Below, one piece after another: positions 27,877 through 37,801 of a stretch of 64,000 nucleotides of DNA. The position numbers and the translations under genes were made by a program. The stretch is from Metabacillus litoralis. GTDB taxonomy: Bacteria > Bacillota > Bacilli > Bacillales > Bacillaceae. Location of the stretch: assembly GCF_020524045.1 (NCBI RefSeq), contig NZ_JAIVKL010000015.1, positions 54,856 through 118,855 of the forward strand. Reading direction: 5' to 3'. How positions within the stretch are numbered: position 1 is the stretch's first letter; each line of letters starts with the position of its first letter. Under the pieces are notes generated by a model, which was not told the origin of the DNA, searched no databases, and saw nothing but the letters and a program-made list of their open reading frames with translations.

Positions 27877-28004
27877 ACCTAAGACCTCACATCGTTATTA
27901 TATAGTTACTTCTATTATCTCTCGAATTTTAATAACTCGCAATGTTATCAAGTAACTTTTTAATATGGTAAAATAATCATGGACCGTAATGGAAGGAGAT
28001 TACT

Positions 28005-28382
28005 ATGAATAAAAGAATTGAACTGACAAAAGCAAACATGAAAAACGAAACATTAGTATTAGAATCCGAAGAAACACCTAGTGAATTTGGTGAATTAAAA
28101 GCGAAAGGTCAAATGCTTGTTGATTCTGACCATTTGGCTTTCATTTATATACTCGACACGAGTGACGCATTTGTTTATGCAAGCTTACCACATTCGATAT
28201 GGCCCGAATTAAGAATGGCAAAGGAAAAGAGTTTTCCTATTATGGCGAAAATAGGAGAAGACGTCATAGAATTAGTAGATTTGATCGACGAATTAACTTA
28301 TCTTCTTGAAAATATTAAAGGAAATGCGAACTACGGTGAAGAAATGGAAAGTAAGGTTGTTGAGGCATTTTTATTAACATAA
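28005..28382 (+). CDS. yjbL: UPF0738 family protein YjbL
   Basis: A 125-residue protein of unknown function, recognised by position (divergent from yjbK, before yjbM) and general family appearance. No membrane segment. GGAAGGAG precedes ATG 28005. A gap of 262 bp to the next gene shows nothing recognisable. Confidence 0.8.
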   Translation: MNKRIELTKANMKNETLVLESEETPSEFGELKAKGQMLVDSDHLAFIYILDTSDAFVYASLPHSIWPELRMAKEKSFPIMAKIGEDVIELVDLIDELTYLLENIKGNANYGEEMESKVVEAFLLT

Positions 28383-28644
28383 CTTTCGGTTAAATCATTT
28401 TTTTATACTATTAGTAAGATTTATCAAATCTCTAACATTAATAAAGCGTAAGTAGGTAATATACCTAAGCATGTAGCAAGTATAACAGGTGGCCTCTATC
28501 AACACTTAAAATACAGCTTGTTTTTCAAAAATTAAAATTAGCTAAATTTTTATTGATACGAAGAGAAATAATTGAAAATTTATTCTTTACTTGCCTCCAG
28601 ACTTGGTCAATTCGCCTACTTAGCGGTTTTTAAGGGGGATGTAA

Positions 28645-29280
28645 ATGCAAAGCGAACAATGGAAAACATTTTTAGCTCCTTATAATCAAGCTGTTGAGGA
28701 ATTAAAGGTGAAATTAAGAGGAATACGATCACAATATGAGTTAGAAAACTCACATTCTCCAATTGAGTTTGTTACGGGTCGGGTTAAGCCAATCGCTAGT
28801 ATCTTAGATAAAGCTAAACGCAAAGATATTAACATGAATCAATTAGCAGAAGAAATGCAGGATATTGCAGGGATTCGAATGATGTGTCAATTTGTTGATG
28901 ATATTAAAGTAGTTGTTGACATGTTAAGAAGTAGAAATGACTTAGAAGTAATTGAGGAACGTGACTATATTACAAGTAAAAAGGATAGTGGCTACAGATC
29001 ATACCATATTGTTGTAAATTATCCTGTACAAACAGTTAGAGGTGAACAAAAGCTGCTTGTGGAAATTCAAATTAGAACTTTATCAATGAATTTTTGGGCA
29101 ACTATTGAACATTCTTTAAATTATAAATATAGTGGTAATATACCAGAAAACATTAAAGTTCGTTTAAAAAGAGCAGCTGAAGCGGCATATTCTTTGGACG
29201 AGGAAATGTCCCAAATTAGAGGCGAAATCCAAGAAGCACACGTAATCTTTTCTAGAAAAACAGATAAAAATCGTCCGTGA
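28645..29280 (+). CDS. relQ: Small alarmone synthetase (RelQ/YjbM)
   Basis: A 211-residue single-domain (p)ppGpp synthetase without hydrolase domain. Synthetase motifs: SRLD-equivalent region RVKPIASILDKAKRK, DIAGIRMMC, SKKDSGYRSYHIVV, VEIQIRT and FWATIEHSLNYKY. It makes the stringent-response alarmone from ATP and GDP/GTP. GGGGGAT lies before ATG 28645. It is directly followed by NAD kinase and the pseudouridine synthase, as in B. subtilis yjbM-yjbN-yjbO. Confidence 0.94.
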   Translation: MQSEQWKTFLAPYNQAVEELKVKLRGIRSQYELENSHSPIEFVTGRVKPIASILDKAKRKDINMNQLAEEMQDIAGIRMMCQFVDDIKVVVDMLRSRNDLEVIEERDYITSKKDSGYRSYHIVVNYPVQTVRGEQKLLVEIQIRTLSMNFWATIEHSLNYKYSGNIPENIKVRLKRAAEAAYSLDEEMSQIRGEIQEAHVIFSRKTDKNRP

Positions 29281-29347
29281 TAAGTATATAATGAAATCAT
29301 TAATAGGTAATCTATGAAAGAAATCTTTTATAAAGGGGTAGTATTGT

Positions 29348-30145
29348 ATGAAATTTGCTATTTCATCAAAGGGTGATCCGATTTCAAATTCTATAATGCA
29401 AAAAATGAAAACCTATTTGTTGGATTTTCAACTAGATTATGATGAGGATTGTCCAGATATTGTCATTTCTGTCGGTGGTGACGGTACCCTTTTATATGCC
29501 TTTCATCGATATAGAAGCAGGTTAGATAAAACTGCTTTTATAGGGGTTCATACTGGACATCTAGGTTTTTATGCGGATTGGGTTCCGGATGAAATTGAAA
29601 AGCTTGTTATTGCCATTGCGAAAACACCTTATCAAGTTGTCGAATATCCAATTTTAGAGGTGATTATACGACATAATGATGGTGGAAGAGAAGCAAGGTA
29701 TTTAGCTTTAAATGAATGTACAGTCAAAAGTATTGAAGGTACACTTGTGATGGATGTTGAAATTAAAGGACAAATGTTTGAAACATTCCGTGGAGATGGC
29801 TTATGTATGTCAACACCTTCTGGAAGTACTGCGTACAACAAAGCATTAGGTGGTGCAATATTACATCCTTCTTTACGTGCGATTCAATTAGCTGAAATGG
29901 CCTCGATTAATAATCGAGTTTTTCGTACCATTGGTTCGCCGCTCATTTTACCTGAACATCATACCTGTATGCTAAAACCAGTAAATGATGTAGATTTCCA
30001 AATTACAATTGACCATTTAACACTTTTACATAAAGATGTGAAATCGATTCAGTGTCGAGTAGCAAATGAAAATGTTCGATTTGCGCGCTTTAAGCCTTTC
30101 CCATTTTGGAAAAGAGTACGAGACTCCTTTGTTGGAGATATGTAA
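29348..30145 (+). CDS. nadK: NAD kinase
   Basis: A 265-residue enzyme phosphorylating NAD to NADP. The signature GGDGT appears in [14 protein letters not shown] (about residue 40), followed by [13 protein letters not shown] and [16 protein letters not shown]; these line the NAD site. Length typical of the Firmicute form. AAGGGGTA precedes the ATG. Confidence 0.96.
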   Translation: MKFAISSKGDPISNSIMQKMKTYLLDFQLDYDEDCPDIVISVGGDGTLLYAFHRYRSRLDKTAFIGVHTGHLGFYADWVPDEIEKLVIAIAKTPYQVVEYPILEVIIRHNDGGREARYLALNECTVKSIEGTLVMDVEIKGQMFETFRGDGLCMSTPSGSTAYNKALGGAILHPSLRAIQLAEMASINNRVFRTIGSPLILPEHHTCMLKPVNDVDFQITIDHLTLLHKDVKSIQCRVANENVRFARFKPFPFWKRVRDSFVGDM

Positions 30146-30189
30146 GCTAGTTAGGAACTTTTCTAGGATTCGACTTTGGGTATCTTATG

Positions 30190-30238
30190 TTGTTGTTTCC
30201 GTTACAGGCATTTTGCTTTAAAAAAAGCCTGTAACGGG
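30190..30238 (+). repeat. MITE-174 left-end remnant forming a hairpin
   Basis: TTGTTTCCGTTACAGGCATT matches the MITE-174 left end, followed by a mirrored GCCTGTAAC, so the remnant folds as GTTACAGGC / GCCTGTAAC. No T-run on the plus strand. Confidence 0.5.
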
Positions 30239-30289
30239 AAAAACTGATACAAAAGATCTCTTTTGGTAGCAAATATAAGGAAATAGTAA

Positions 30290-31210
30290 ATGTTAAAACA
30301 GGTAGGTATGATAATGACAGCATTTCAGCTAGAATGGACCATTTTAAAAAAGCAAGAAGACATAACTGTTTTAGAATTTTTGAAAGATAAAAAAATCTCC
30401 AAAAGAGCTTTAACAGATATTAAATTTAATGGTGGTGACATTTTGGTTAATTCCGAACATGCCACTGTAAGGTATAAGTTAAAGGAAAGTGACAAGCTTA
30501 CTGTTTTATTTCCTGAGGAAGCAAAGGGAGTCGGATTAGTACCTGATCATCAAGTTTCTTTTACCATTGTTTATGAAGATGAGCACTGTCTTGTTATAGA
30601 TAAACCTCCATATGTTCCCTCTATTCCTTCTCGTAATCATCCTAAAGGAACGCTGGCAAATGGCTTAATTCACTATTATGAAAAAAACAACATACCTTCA
30701 ACGATACATATTGTTAATCGATTAGATAAAGATACATCTGGTTTAATGCTTGTTGCAAAGCATCGTTTTGCCCATTCTTTGTTTTCAGATCAACAAAAGA
30801 AAAAAGAAATTCAACGCACATATGAATCAATTGTTCATGGTGTAATAACAGAAACAAAGGGGACCATTTCTAATCGAATCGGAAGGAAAAAGGACAGCAT
30901 TATTGAAAGAGAAGTTTCTGAATTTGGTCAAGAAGCAATCACTCATTATAAACTCATAAAAACATTGAATGATAAGACCTATATTAAGTTAGTTCTTGAT
31001 ACTGGAAGAACTCATCAAATACGAGTCCATTTATCATCGATAGGACATCCATTATGTGGAGATACATTGTATGGTGGAGAAGATAATGAAATAAAGAGAC
31101 AGGCCCTACATAGTTCTCAACTATCCTTTTGGCATCCTCTTTTAGAAAAAGACTTAACGTTTAAATCAAAGCTGCCTGATGATATGGAGCAGCTTATAAA
31201 AAGAGGATGA
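30290..31210 (+). CDS. yjbO: RluA/RluD-family pseudouridine synthase (YjbO)
   Basis: A 306-residue enzyme converting uridine to pseudouridine in rRNA or tRNA. N-terminal S4-like part (TVLEFLKDKKISKRALTDIK), catalytic motif IVNRLDKDTSGLMLVAKH with the nucleophile Asp in RLDKDTSG, and the later HQIRVHLSSIGHPLCGDTLYGG. Starts at ATG 30290 (AAGGA 8 nt upstream) or ATG 30314; undecided. The exact target base is not predictable. Confidence 0.9.
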   Translation: MLKQVGMIMTAFQLEWTILKKQEDITVLEFLKDKKISKRALTDIKFNGGDILVNSEHATVRYKLKESDKLTVLFPEEAKGVGLVPDHQVSFTIVYEDEHCLVIDKPPYVPSIPSRNHPKGTLANGLIHYYEKNNIPSTIHIVNRLDKDTSGLMLVAKHRFAHSLFSDQQKKKEIQRTYESIVHGVITETKGTISNRIGRKKDSIIEREVSEFGQEAITHYKLIKTLNDKTYIKLVLDTGRTHQIRVHLSSIGHPLCGDTLYGGEDNEIKRQALHSSQLSFWHPLLEKDLTFKSKLPDDMEQLIKRG

Positions 31211-31433
31211 AATCACACATGACAAGCTGTTTATTAGAGGTAGAAACTATAAAACTGCCCGATTTTTGTTGTATCGTTCGTGGTTATCGCCTCAGGGGGG
31301 GAATCTCCACCTTTTTTTCTCGGTTTCTCAGTTATTTTACTCAGAAGGATTAAAGCTAAATCTTTTCAAGAAGCTCTTCTTACATTTGCTTCCCAATTAG
31401 CAAGTTCCATGTGGGTTTCATATTTGAAAGAGA

Positions 31434-32165
31434 CTATTTTCTAAACTTTTCATTAACGTATGGTAAAGAGGATTTAACAGAAATAACTTCATCCTCAGGA
31501 TAGCGATAAGCTGTAAGCAGGTTTCCAAAAACTGCTCCAGTATCGATATTAATCGTTTGATTTGTTCGCTTTGGTTCTATGACTGGGGTGTGACCATAAA
31601 CGATTAGAGCTTTTCCGTGATATTGCTGTGCCCAATCACGTCTTTCAGGTGTGCCATCAGGATTTTTCTTTCCGGTAATATCTCCATACAGGACAAATGT
31701 TTTAACGGAGTTACTGCTTTTTCCGATATATTCTTCACGAATTCCCGCATGTGCAACAATCAATCTTCCCTCATCAAGAATTTGATATAAAGGAGCTTTT
31801 TCATAAAGAGAGATGAAATCATGTTTGATTTTTTCTTGTTTTTTATTTGGAAGATCTTTAAACTCAGCAACAGTTGTTTCAAGTCCATGTGTAATCTGAA
31901 CTTTATTGCCAAGAAAGTAACGATACAGTTTATTACAATGATTACCTGGAGAATAAAATGCTTTTTTCTCTTTTAAAAGAAGACAAACAATTTCAATTAC
32001 TTTTATAGAAGAAGGTCCACGATCAGTTAAATCACCAACAAAGGAAAGCATGCGGTTATCTGGGTGTAGTGGCATACCAGTTGACCAATCATATCCTAAT
32101 TGTTTTGTGAGCTTCTCAAATTCTTCAAAACAACCATGAATATCTCCAATCACATCAATGTTCAT
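31434..32165 (-). CDS. prpE: PrpE-type bis(5'-nucleosyl)-tetraphosphatase / Ser-Thr phosphatase
   Basis: A 243-residue calcineurin-like metallophosphatase. Metal-binding motifs [19 protein letters not shown] and PGNHCNK near the N-terminus, then VAHAGI and VYGHTPV. In B. subtilis PrpE hydrolyses Ap4A and related compounds and affects spore germination. The ribosome site GAGGTG precedes ATG 32165. Confidence 0.92.
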   Translation of the reverse strand: MNIDVIGDIHGCFEEFEKLTKQLGYDWSTGMPLHPDNRMLSFVGDLTDRGPSSIKVIEIVCLLLKEKKAFYSPGNHCNKLYRYFLGNKVQITHGLETTVAEFKDLPNKKQEKIKHDFISLYEKAPLYQILDEGRLIVAHAGIREEYIGKSSNSVKTFVLYGDITGKKNPDGTPERRDWAQQYHGKALIVYGHTPVIEPKRTNQTINIDTGAVFGNLLTAYRYPEDEVISVKSSLPYVNEKFRK

Positions 32166-32270
32166 TTTTCTTCACCTCTTATAAATAAAAACCTAGAACT
32201 TGGGATTAAAAAAATTTGGATAAAGGGGTTTCTTGCCTGAAAATTCACAATTGCTTTTAGCTGGATTCTA

Positions 32271-32301
32271 AAAAAAAGTACCCTATTTAAAATAGGGTAC
32301 C
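32271..32301 (-). terminator. Terminator of the RodA/FtsW-family gene
   Basis: GTACCCTATTTTAAATAGGGTAC palindrome with eight Ts on the minus strand. Confidence 0.9.
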
Positions 32302-32307
32302 ACGAAT

Positions 32308-33468
32308 TTAGTCAAACATGTATTTTCTTGTACGAGAACGAACATTTAGGACGAAAGCAATTGCAACCATATAAGTGGCCAATGAGCTTCCACCATAGCT
32401 TACAAACGGAAGTGGTAGCCCTGTAATTGGTAAAAGTCCAATCGTCATACCAACATTTTGGAATACCTGAAATGTAATCATTCCGATAACACCAGTACAT
32501 AAATAGCTGCCAAATGGATCATTGCTTTCTAAAGCAATATGAATCATTCTGTATATTAATAGGAAGAAAAGCGAGATAACTACACTTCCACCAATAAAAC
32601 CGAATTGTTCAGAAATAATCGCAAATATAAAATCAGTATGTGCCTCAGGTAAATATACCTCTAGGTTTTGGTATCCTTTACCGTCTAACTGTCCGGATCC
32701 AATGGCCATTAACGATTTGACAAGTTGAAATCCTTGTTCACCAGAATATTCGTAAGGATTAAGCCATCCGTAAAATCGATCAAGTTGATAGGCTTTGATT
32801 TTTAGTAATTCTGGATATTTAAAGAACAAAAGTAAAAATGCTGTTATTGCAAATAGTGCAGAGAATACAACTGGTAAGATGATTCTCCATTTTATTCCTG
32901 ATATTAAAACAAGAGATGCAATTATTGCACATAACACCATTGTCATCCCCATATCAGGCTGCCTTACTAATAAAAGGATAGGTGGTGAAGCGACTGCAAC
33001 AAGTTTACCTATAAGTAAAAAATCGTCAGCAACTGAATTATTAGGGTATGTTTCTCGGTGATCTGCAATCACTTTACTCAATACAATAATCATAATAATC
33101 TTCATTAATTCTGAAGGTTGGAAATTTCCAAGCGGTCCAAGTCTATACCAACTTGTTGCACCTTTAATTGTTTGAACAATTCCTTCTGGTAACACTTCGA
33201 GTCCTAACAAGAGTAACAAACCAAAGCCGTATAAATACCAAGCTAACTGTTTGAACCGATCATAGTCAATGAGCATTGTTACGACAATGGCCATTGAACC
33301 AATAATGTACCATTGAATTTGCTTCATCGAAAAGTTAATTTCCTTTAACACTTCTGGAAGAGTTGCTTCTGCACTATTGATAGCAAGTGTACTGACAATC
33401 GCCAGTAAAAATAAGATAAAAATTAACGTATAATCTATTTGCTGCTGAGGGGATTTTTCGTTTGTCAT
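32308..33468 (-). CDS. RodA/FtsW/SpoVE-family peptidoglycan polymerase
   Basis: A 386-residue SEDS glycosyltransferase with about ten membrane segments. The family signature GPLGNFQPSELMKI (after IKGATSWYRL) and the C-terminal region LPFVSYGGSSL are intact. It polymerises lipid II with a partner class b PBP. It is closer in look to RodA than to FtsW, but I cannot decide between paralogues. Start ATG 33468 (MTNEKSPQQ) is chosen because GAAAGGG lies about 8 nt upstream. Not present at this place in B. subtilis. Confidence 0.85.
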   Translation of the reverse strand: MTNEKSPQQQIDYTLIFILFLLAIVSTLAINSAEATLPEVLKEINFSMKQIQWYIIGSMAIVVTMLIDYDRFKQLAWYLYGFGLLLLLGLEVLPEGIVQTIKGATSWYRLGPLGNFQPSELMKIIMIIVLSKVIADHRETYPNNSVADDFLLIGKLVAVASPPILLLVRQPDMGMTMVLCAIIASLVLISGIKWRIILPVVFSALFAITAFLLLFFKYPELLKIKAYQLDRFYGWLNPYEYSGEQGFQLVKSLMAIGSGQLDGKGYQNLEVYLPEAHTDFIFAIISEQFGFIGGSVVISLFFLLIYRMIHIALESNDPFGSYLCTGVIGMITFQVFQNVGMTIGLLPITGLPLPFVSYGGSSLATYMVAIAFVLNVRSRTRKYMFD

Positions 33469-33731
33469 AGGAGATCCCTTTCTAATCATGAAACTTGAAA
33501 TTTTGTACTTACTCATTGTATCATTAACCATCTTAATTGATTGTGAACGATTTGCAAAGAATATAGTTGGAATTTATCATCAAACATGTTGGATTTTATT
33601 GCTTCATTGTTTAATAATAGAATATTATAGTATTTGTGATAAACAGCACAATATGTTGAAGAAAAAAATGAATGATATTTATATATTTGAACTTTTCAAT
33701 AAATAATTGGCGCTTGAGAGGAGGAGCTATT

Positions 33732-35099
33732 ATGTCAGAAGAAAGAGAAAAGGTTGAACTTGAAGAAGGGACATTACTTACTGCTATTATCAACAATAAT
33801 CTAGAACAATTTCGTGAGACCTTTTTGGAACAGCACCCATACGATCAAGCAAAGTTCTTTGTTAGACTAGAAGAAGAGGCTCGTATTAAAGTATATCATT
33901 ATTTATCTCCAGAAGAAATGGCTGCTGTCTTTGAAAATATTGAAGACGAAGACGATCAATATGAAACATATTTGTCTGAGATGGATCCCAACTTTGCGGC
34001 TCAAATGCTTGCTCAGATGTATGCCGATGATGCGGTTGATGTGTTAAATGAACTTGATAAAGATCAAGTTGCTAGTTATTTAACAATTATGGATGATGAT
34101 GCAGCTGAAGAGATACGAGAGCTGCTTCATTATGAAGAATACACAGCCGGTAGTATCATGACAACGGAATATATTGCGATACATGCCAATCAAACAGTTC
34201 ATTCTGCAATGCAAATACTAAAAAATGAAGCTCCAAATGCAGAGACCATTTATTATGTTTTTGTGATTGATGAAGATAAAAAACTTGTTGGAGTTATTTC
34301 GTTAAGAGATCTAATTATAAACGAACCTGATACGATGATTTCTGAAATAATGAACGAGCGTGTATATTCAGTTAGCGTAGCTGTTGACCAAGAAGAAGTA
34401 GCAAGAAAAATGAAAGACTATAATTTTTTAGCACTTCCTGTTGTTGATTTTAGAGATCATTTACTTGGAATTATTACTGTTGATGATATAGTGGATGTAA
34501 TTGATGAAGAAGCAAGTGAAGATTATTCAAAGCTAGCCGCTGTTTCAGATGTTGATTCACAGGATCGTGGTCCATTTTCTGCAGCAAGGTCAAGATTACC
34601 ATGGTTGATCATTCTTTTGTTTTTGGGGATGTTTACTGCAAGTTTAATTGGAAGGTTTGAAGAAACTTTAGACAAAGTAGCTATGCTTGCTGTATTCATT
34701 CCTTTAATAGCAGGTATGGCTGGAAATACAGGAACTCAAGCTTTAGCTGTTGCTGTTAGAAGGATATCTGTTGGTGATACGCAAGATCAAACTTTAGGAA
34801 AATTAATTATTCGTGAAGCTGGCACAGGAGTAATTACTGGAACTATATGTGGAATTGTCGTAACCTTAGTTGTGTTTATATGGCAAGGAGATATTTATTT
34901 AGGTACTCTAGTTGGAATTTCAATTCTTGCAACATTAATTGTTGCTACGATAGCTGGTGCCTTTATTCCTTTAATTATGCATCGTTTAAAGGTTGACCCT
35001 GCTGTTGCATCTGGACCTTTTATCACAACAATCAATGATATTCTCAGTATTTTAATTTATTTCGGATTGGCAACTTTATTTATGCAATATTTAATTTAA
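33732..35099 (+). CDS. mgtE: Magnesium transporter MgtE
   Basis: A 455-residue Mg2+ channel. N-terminal MgtE_N superhelix, two CBS domains (about residues 135-255; EYTAGSIMTTEYIAI marks the first), a connecting helix and five membrane segments with GNTGTQALAVAVR, a pore-region signature. GAGAGGAGG precedes ATG 33732. The 200-nt leader shows no M-box riboswitch motif. Followed by the CPA2 antiporter with a 220-bp gap. Confidence 0.95.
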   Translation: MSEEREKVELEEGTLLTAIINNNLEQFRETFLEQHPYDQAKFFVRLEEEARIKVYHYLSPEEMAAVFENIEDEDDQYETYLSEMDPNFAAQMLAQMYADDAVDVLNELDKDQVASYLTIMDDDAAEEIRELLHYEEYTAGSIMTTEYIAIHANQTVHSAMQILKNEAPNAETIYYVFVIDEDKKLVGVISLRDLIINEPDTMISEIMNERVYSVSVAVDQEEVARKMKDYNFLALPVVDFRDHLLGIITVDDIVDVIDEEASEDYSKLAAVSDVDSQDRGPFSAARSRLPWLIILLFLGMFTASLIGRFEETLDKVAMLAVFIPLIAGMAGNTGTQALAVAVRRISVGDTQDQTLGKLIIREAGTGVITGTICGIVVTLVVFIWQGDIYLGTLVGISILATLIVATIAGAFIPLIMHRLKVDPAVASGPFITTINDILSILIYFGLATLFMQYLI

Positions 35100-35320
35100 T
35101 GATTTGCCATTATGGGATATATTATCACTCGTTTCGTAATTTTTACCAAATTCAAAGCATATAAATACAAAATTTCTCTCTTTTTGTATATGCTTAATAT
35201 AATTAGAAAATAAAAGCCAATATTAATAAGTACTTGAGCTATTGAGCTAAACATACTTATTTTTATGTTAGTTTGTAAATAAAATAAATTACTAATTATT
35301 ATAGATAAAGGAGGGATCTG

Positions 35321-37168
35321 ATGCACGGAGCATCCGTTACTTCATTAGTTATTGTCATTTTAGCAGCCTTTTTAACACCGATTTTACTACATCGTTTAAA
35401 AATGAATTTTATGCCTGTGGTTGTGGCCGAAATAATTGTGGGTCTTATCATTGGTAAAAGTGGTTTTGACGTTGTTCATCAAGATATGTGGCTTGAAACA
35501 TTATCACTACTCGGATTTATTTTTCTTATGTTTTTAAGTGGATTAGAAATTGATTTTACTGCATTCGCAGGAGGTAAAAAGAAAGAAAAGCTGCCATCAG
35601 GGAAAGATGCCCCTAATGCGTTTGTCGTATCTCTCGTAGTATTTAGTGGCATATTTGCATTATCTTTATTGCTTTCATATGGATTTGTTTGGATAGGATT
35701 AATGGATAATGCCTTTTTAACAACTCTTATTATTTCAACCATCTCACTTGGTGTTGTTGTTCCAACATTAAAAGACGCTCAGATCATGAAGTCCAATATT
35801 GGTCAAATTATCCTACTAGTTGCTGTAGTAGCTGATTTAGCAACGATGGTCCTTCTTGCTGTATTTGCTTCAATCTATGGTGGAGGAGATAATAATACTT
35901 GGCTTCTATTAGTTTTGTTTGGAGCAGGTGTAGCACTCTATTTCTTAGGTAAATCCTTTAAAAATCGTTCGTTCATTGAAACAATGTCAAAAGGAACGAT
36001 TCAAATTGGTACAAGAGCAGTGTTTACTTTAATTATCTTATTAGTAGCTATCTCAGAAACAATAGGAGCTGAAAACATTTTAGGTGCTTTTTTAGCTGGT
36101 GTTCTTGTTTCATTATTATCACCTAACAAAGAAATGGTACAAAAGCTAGATTCTTTCGGATATGGCTTTCTTATTCCGATCTTCTTTGTCATGGTGGGGG
36201 TAGAGTTAGACATTTGGGCATTGTTTAAAGACCCGAATATTTTCTTACTAATTCCTTTATTATTTATCGCTTTATTAATTTCAAAAGTTATTCCGATTTT
36301 ATATTTGAGAAGATGGTATGATTTGAAAACCACATTAGCTTCTGGTTTCCTACTAACGTCTACTCTTTCACTTGTGATCGCTGCTGCAACAATTGGTGAA
36401 CGAATGGATATTATCACCTCCGAGATGTCTGGGGCACTTATTTTAGTTGCTGTTATTACAAGTATAGTTACACCAATTTTCTTTAAAAAGCTTTTCCCTA
36501 AAAATGAAGCTCAGCAAACGAAAATAAAAGTATCCTTTATTGGTGCAAATCAAATGTCACTACCAGTTACAAGAGAGTTAAATCCAGAGCTGTATGAAAC
36601 AACTGTTTATCATGTGCATCAAGATAAAATAGATAAGCAAATATCACAATCGCTTTTTGATATCCGAGAAGTTATAGACTTTAATTTAGATACGTTAAAG
36701 GAACAAAATGCATTTGATGTGGATTTAATTGTTGTTGCGACTGGAAATGAAGATAGAAATGCAGAAATTGCATTGTTTGCTAAAGAGCAGGAAGTTGAAC
36801 GTGTGATTGCAAGTGTAGCTTCTCCAGATTTGGGAGCAAAGCTTAAGGATAAAGGTATCGATATTTTCTCCACACTGCTTTCAACGAAAACAATGCTACG
36901 TGCACTAATTGAAGCACCAAGTGTTATGAGAATTTTAACAAATCAAGAAACAACACTTTACCAAATTAATTTAAATAATGCGAAATATGATAATATCCTA
37001 TTACGTAATTTTCCGTTTACCGGAGATATTATCTTTGTACGAATCTTCAGAGGGAAAGATTCACTTGTACCACATGGAGACACAGACTTGAAGCTTGGAG
37101 ATCGTTTGATTGTTACTGGTTCAAGAGAGTATGTGAATGAGTTAAGACAAGAGCTAGAGTTCATTTAA
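35321..37168 (+). CDS. yjbQ: CPA2-family cation/proton antiporter (YjbQ) with TrkA domains
   Basis: A 615-residue protein. About 12 hydrophobic segments in the first 390 residues form the Na_H_exchanger domain. A cytosolic RCK/TrkA_N-like nucleotide-binding part (about 400-520: VSFIGANQMSLPV, DVDLIVVATGNEDRN) and a TrkA_C domain (about 540-615) follow. It likely exchanges K+ or Na+ for H+. AGGAGGG precedes the ATG. The terminator at 37264 ends the gene. Confidence 0.9.
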   Translation: MHGASVTSLVIVILAAFLTPILLHRLKMNFMPVVVAEIIVGLIIGKSGFDVVHQDMWLETLSLLGFIFLMFLSGLEIDFTAFAGGKKKEKLPSGKDAPNAFVVSLVVFSGIFALSLLLSYGFVWIGLMDNAFLTTLIISTISLGVVVPTLKDAQIMKSNIGQIILLVAVVADLATMVLLAVFASIYGGGDNNTWLLLVLFGAGVALYFLGKSFKNRSFIETMSKGTIQIGTRAVFTLIILLVAISETIGAENILGAFLAGVLVSLLSPNKEMVQKLDSFGYGFLIPIFFVMVGVELDIWALFKDPNIFLLIPLLFIALLISKVIPILYLRRWYDLKTTLASGFLLTSTLSLVIAAATIGERMDIITSEMSGALILVAVITSIVTPIFFKKLFPKNEAQQTKIKVSFIGANQMSLPVTRELNPELYETTVYHVHQDKIDKQISQSLFDIREVIDFNLDTLKEQNAFDVDLIVVATGNEDRNAEIALFAKEQEVERVIASVASPDLGAKLKDKGIDIFSTLLSTKTMLRALIEAPSVMRILTNQETTLYQINLNNAKYDNILLRNFPFTGDIIFVRIFRGKDSLVPHGDTDLKLGDRLIVTGSREYVNELRQELEFI

Positions 37169-37263
37169 TTATTTCTATCTTTTGCTTTGTTTGAATGGAA
37201 TTGATTTTTGAACAAACATGATCGATAATACACGAGTTCTAAAAGATAAAGACGTCAATTATC

Positions 37264-37294
37264 AAACATCCTGCATCAAAGGCAGGATGTTTTT
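37264..37294 (+). terminator. yjbQ terminator
   Basis: ACATCCTGC / GCAGGATGT stem with a 7-nt loop and five Ts. Confidence 0.9.
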
Positions 37295-37534
37295 GTGTTC
37301 TCCTAAAAACTTAGTTTATTTACTGTACAAACTAAGTTCTATTTGTTAAAATAAATTTCGAAAACATAAACAATTCTAAAAAGTCATTACATATTTTTTT
37401 GATTTACATCATGAGCATTGTTGAATTGCCTTTATATAGATTAAAGGAGGTGATTACTAGTAGAAATAAGAGGGTAGTACTTCTTAGGTTAATGTTAACA
37501 GAAACTATCTAACTAGAGAAAATGCGATCATATT

Positions 37535-37548
37535 TGTTAACGCTTACA
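37535..37548 (+). promoter_or_regulatory. CcpA cre site upstream of the xylanase gene
   Basis: TGTTAACGCTTACA fits the cre consensus TGWNANCGNTNWCA at every defined position. A second, partial site TGTAAGCGCTCTAT lies at 37755-37768, closer to the start. Such sites place sugar-polymer genes under carbon catabolite repression. The rest of the 500-bp gap shows no other clear signal. Confidence 0.7.
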
Positions 37549-37801
37549 AAGGGGCGGTTTTTTTAAGATATTTATACTTACCGAAGCTACCACAAAAAAA
37601 TATGAAAGTGAGGAGTTGTTCAATAACTAATAAAGTTAAAAATAGTGAAGATTTATGTTTATTTTTAGATCTGTGTTTAAAGTGAAAATATCAGTTTAAG
37701 ATTTTTAGAAAAATAGATTTAGCCAAGGGGAACAATTATTTTAGTTTAATTTAATGTAAGCGCTCTATTAATATAGTGAATTTTATGGGGGAATATAGCA
37801 A

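Noticed and set aside
33532..33731. M-box (Mg2+) riboswitch before mgtE
   Set aside because: None of the conserved M-box helices or loop sequences is visible in the 200-nt leader.
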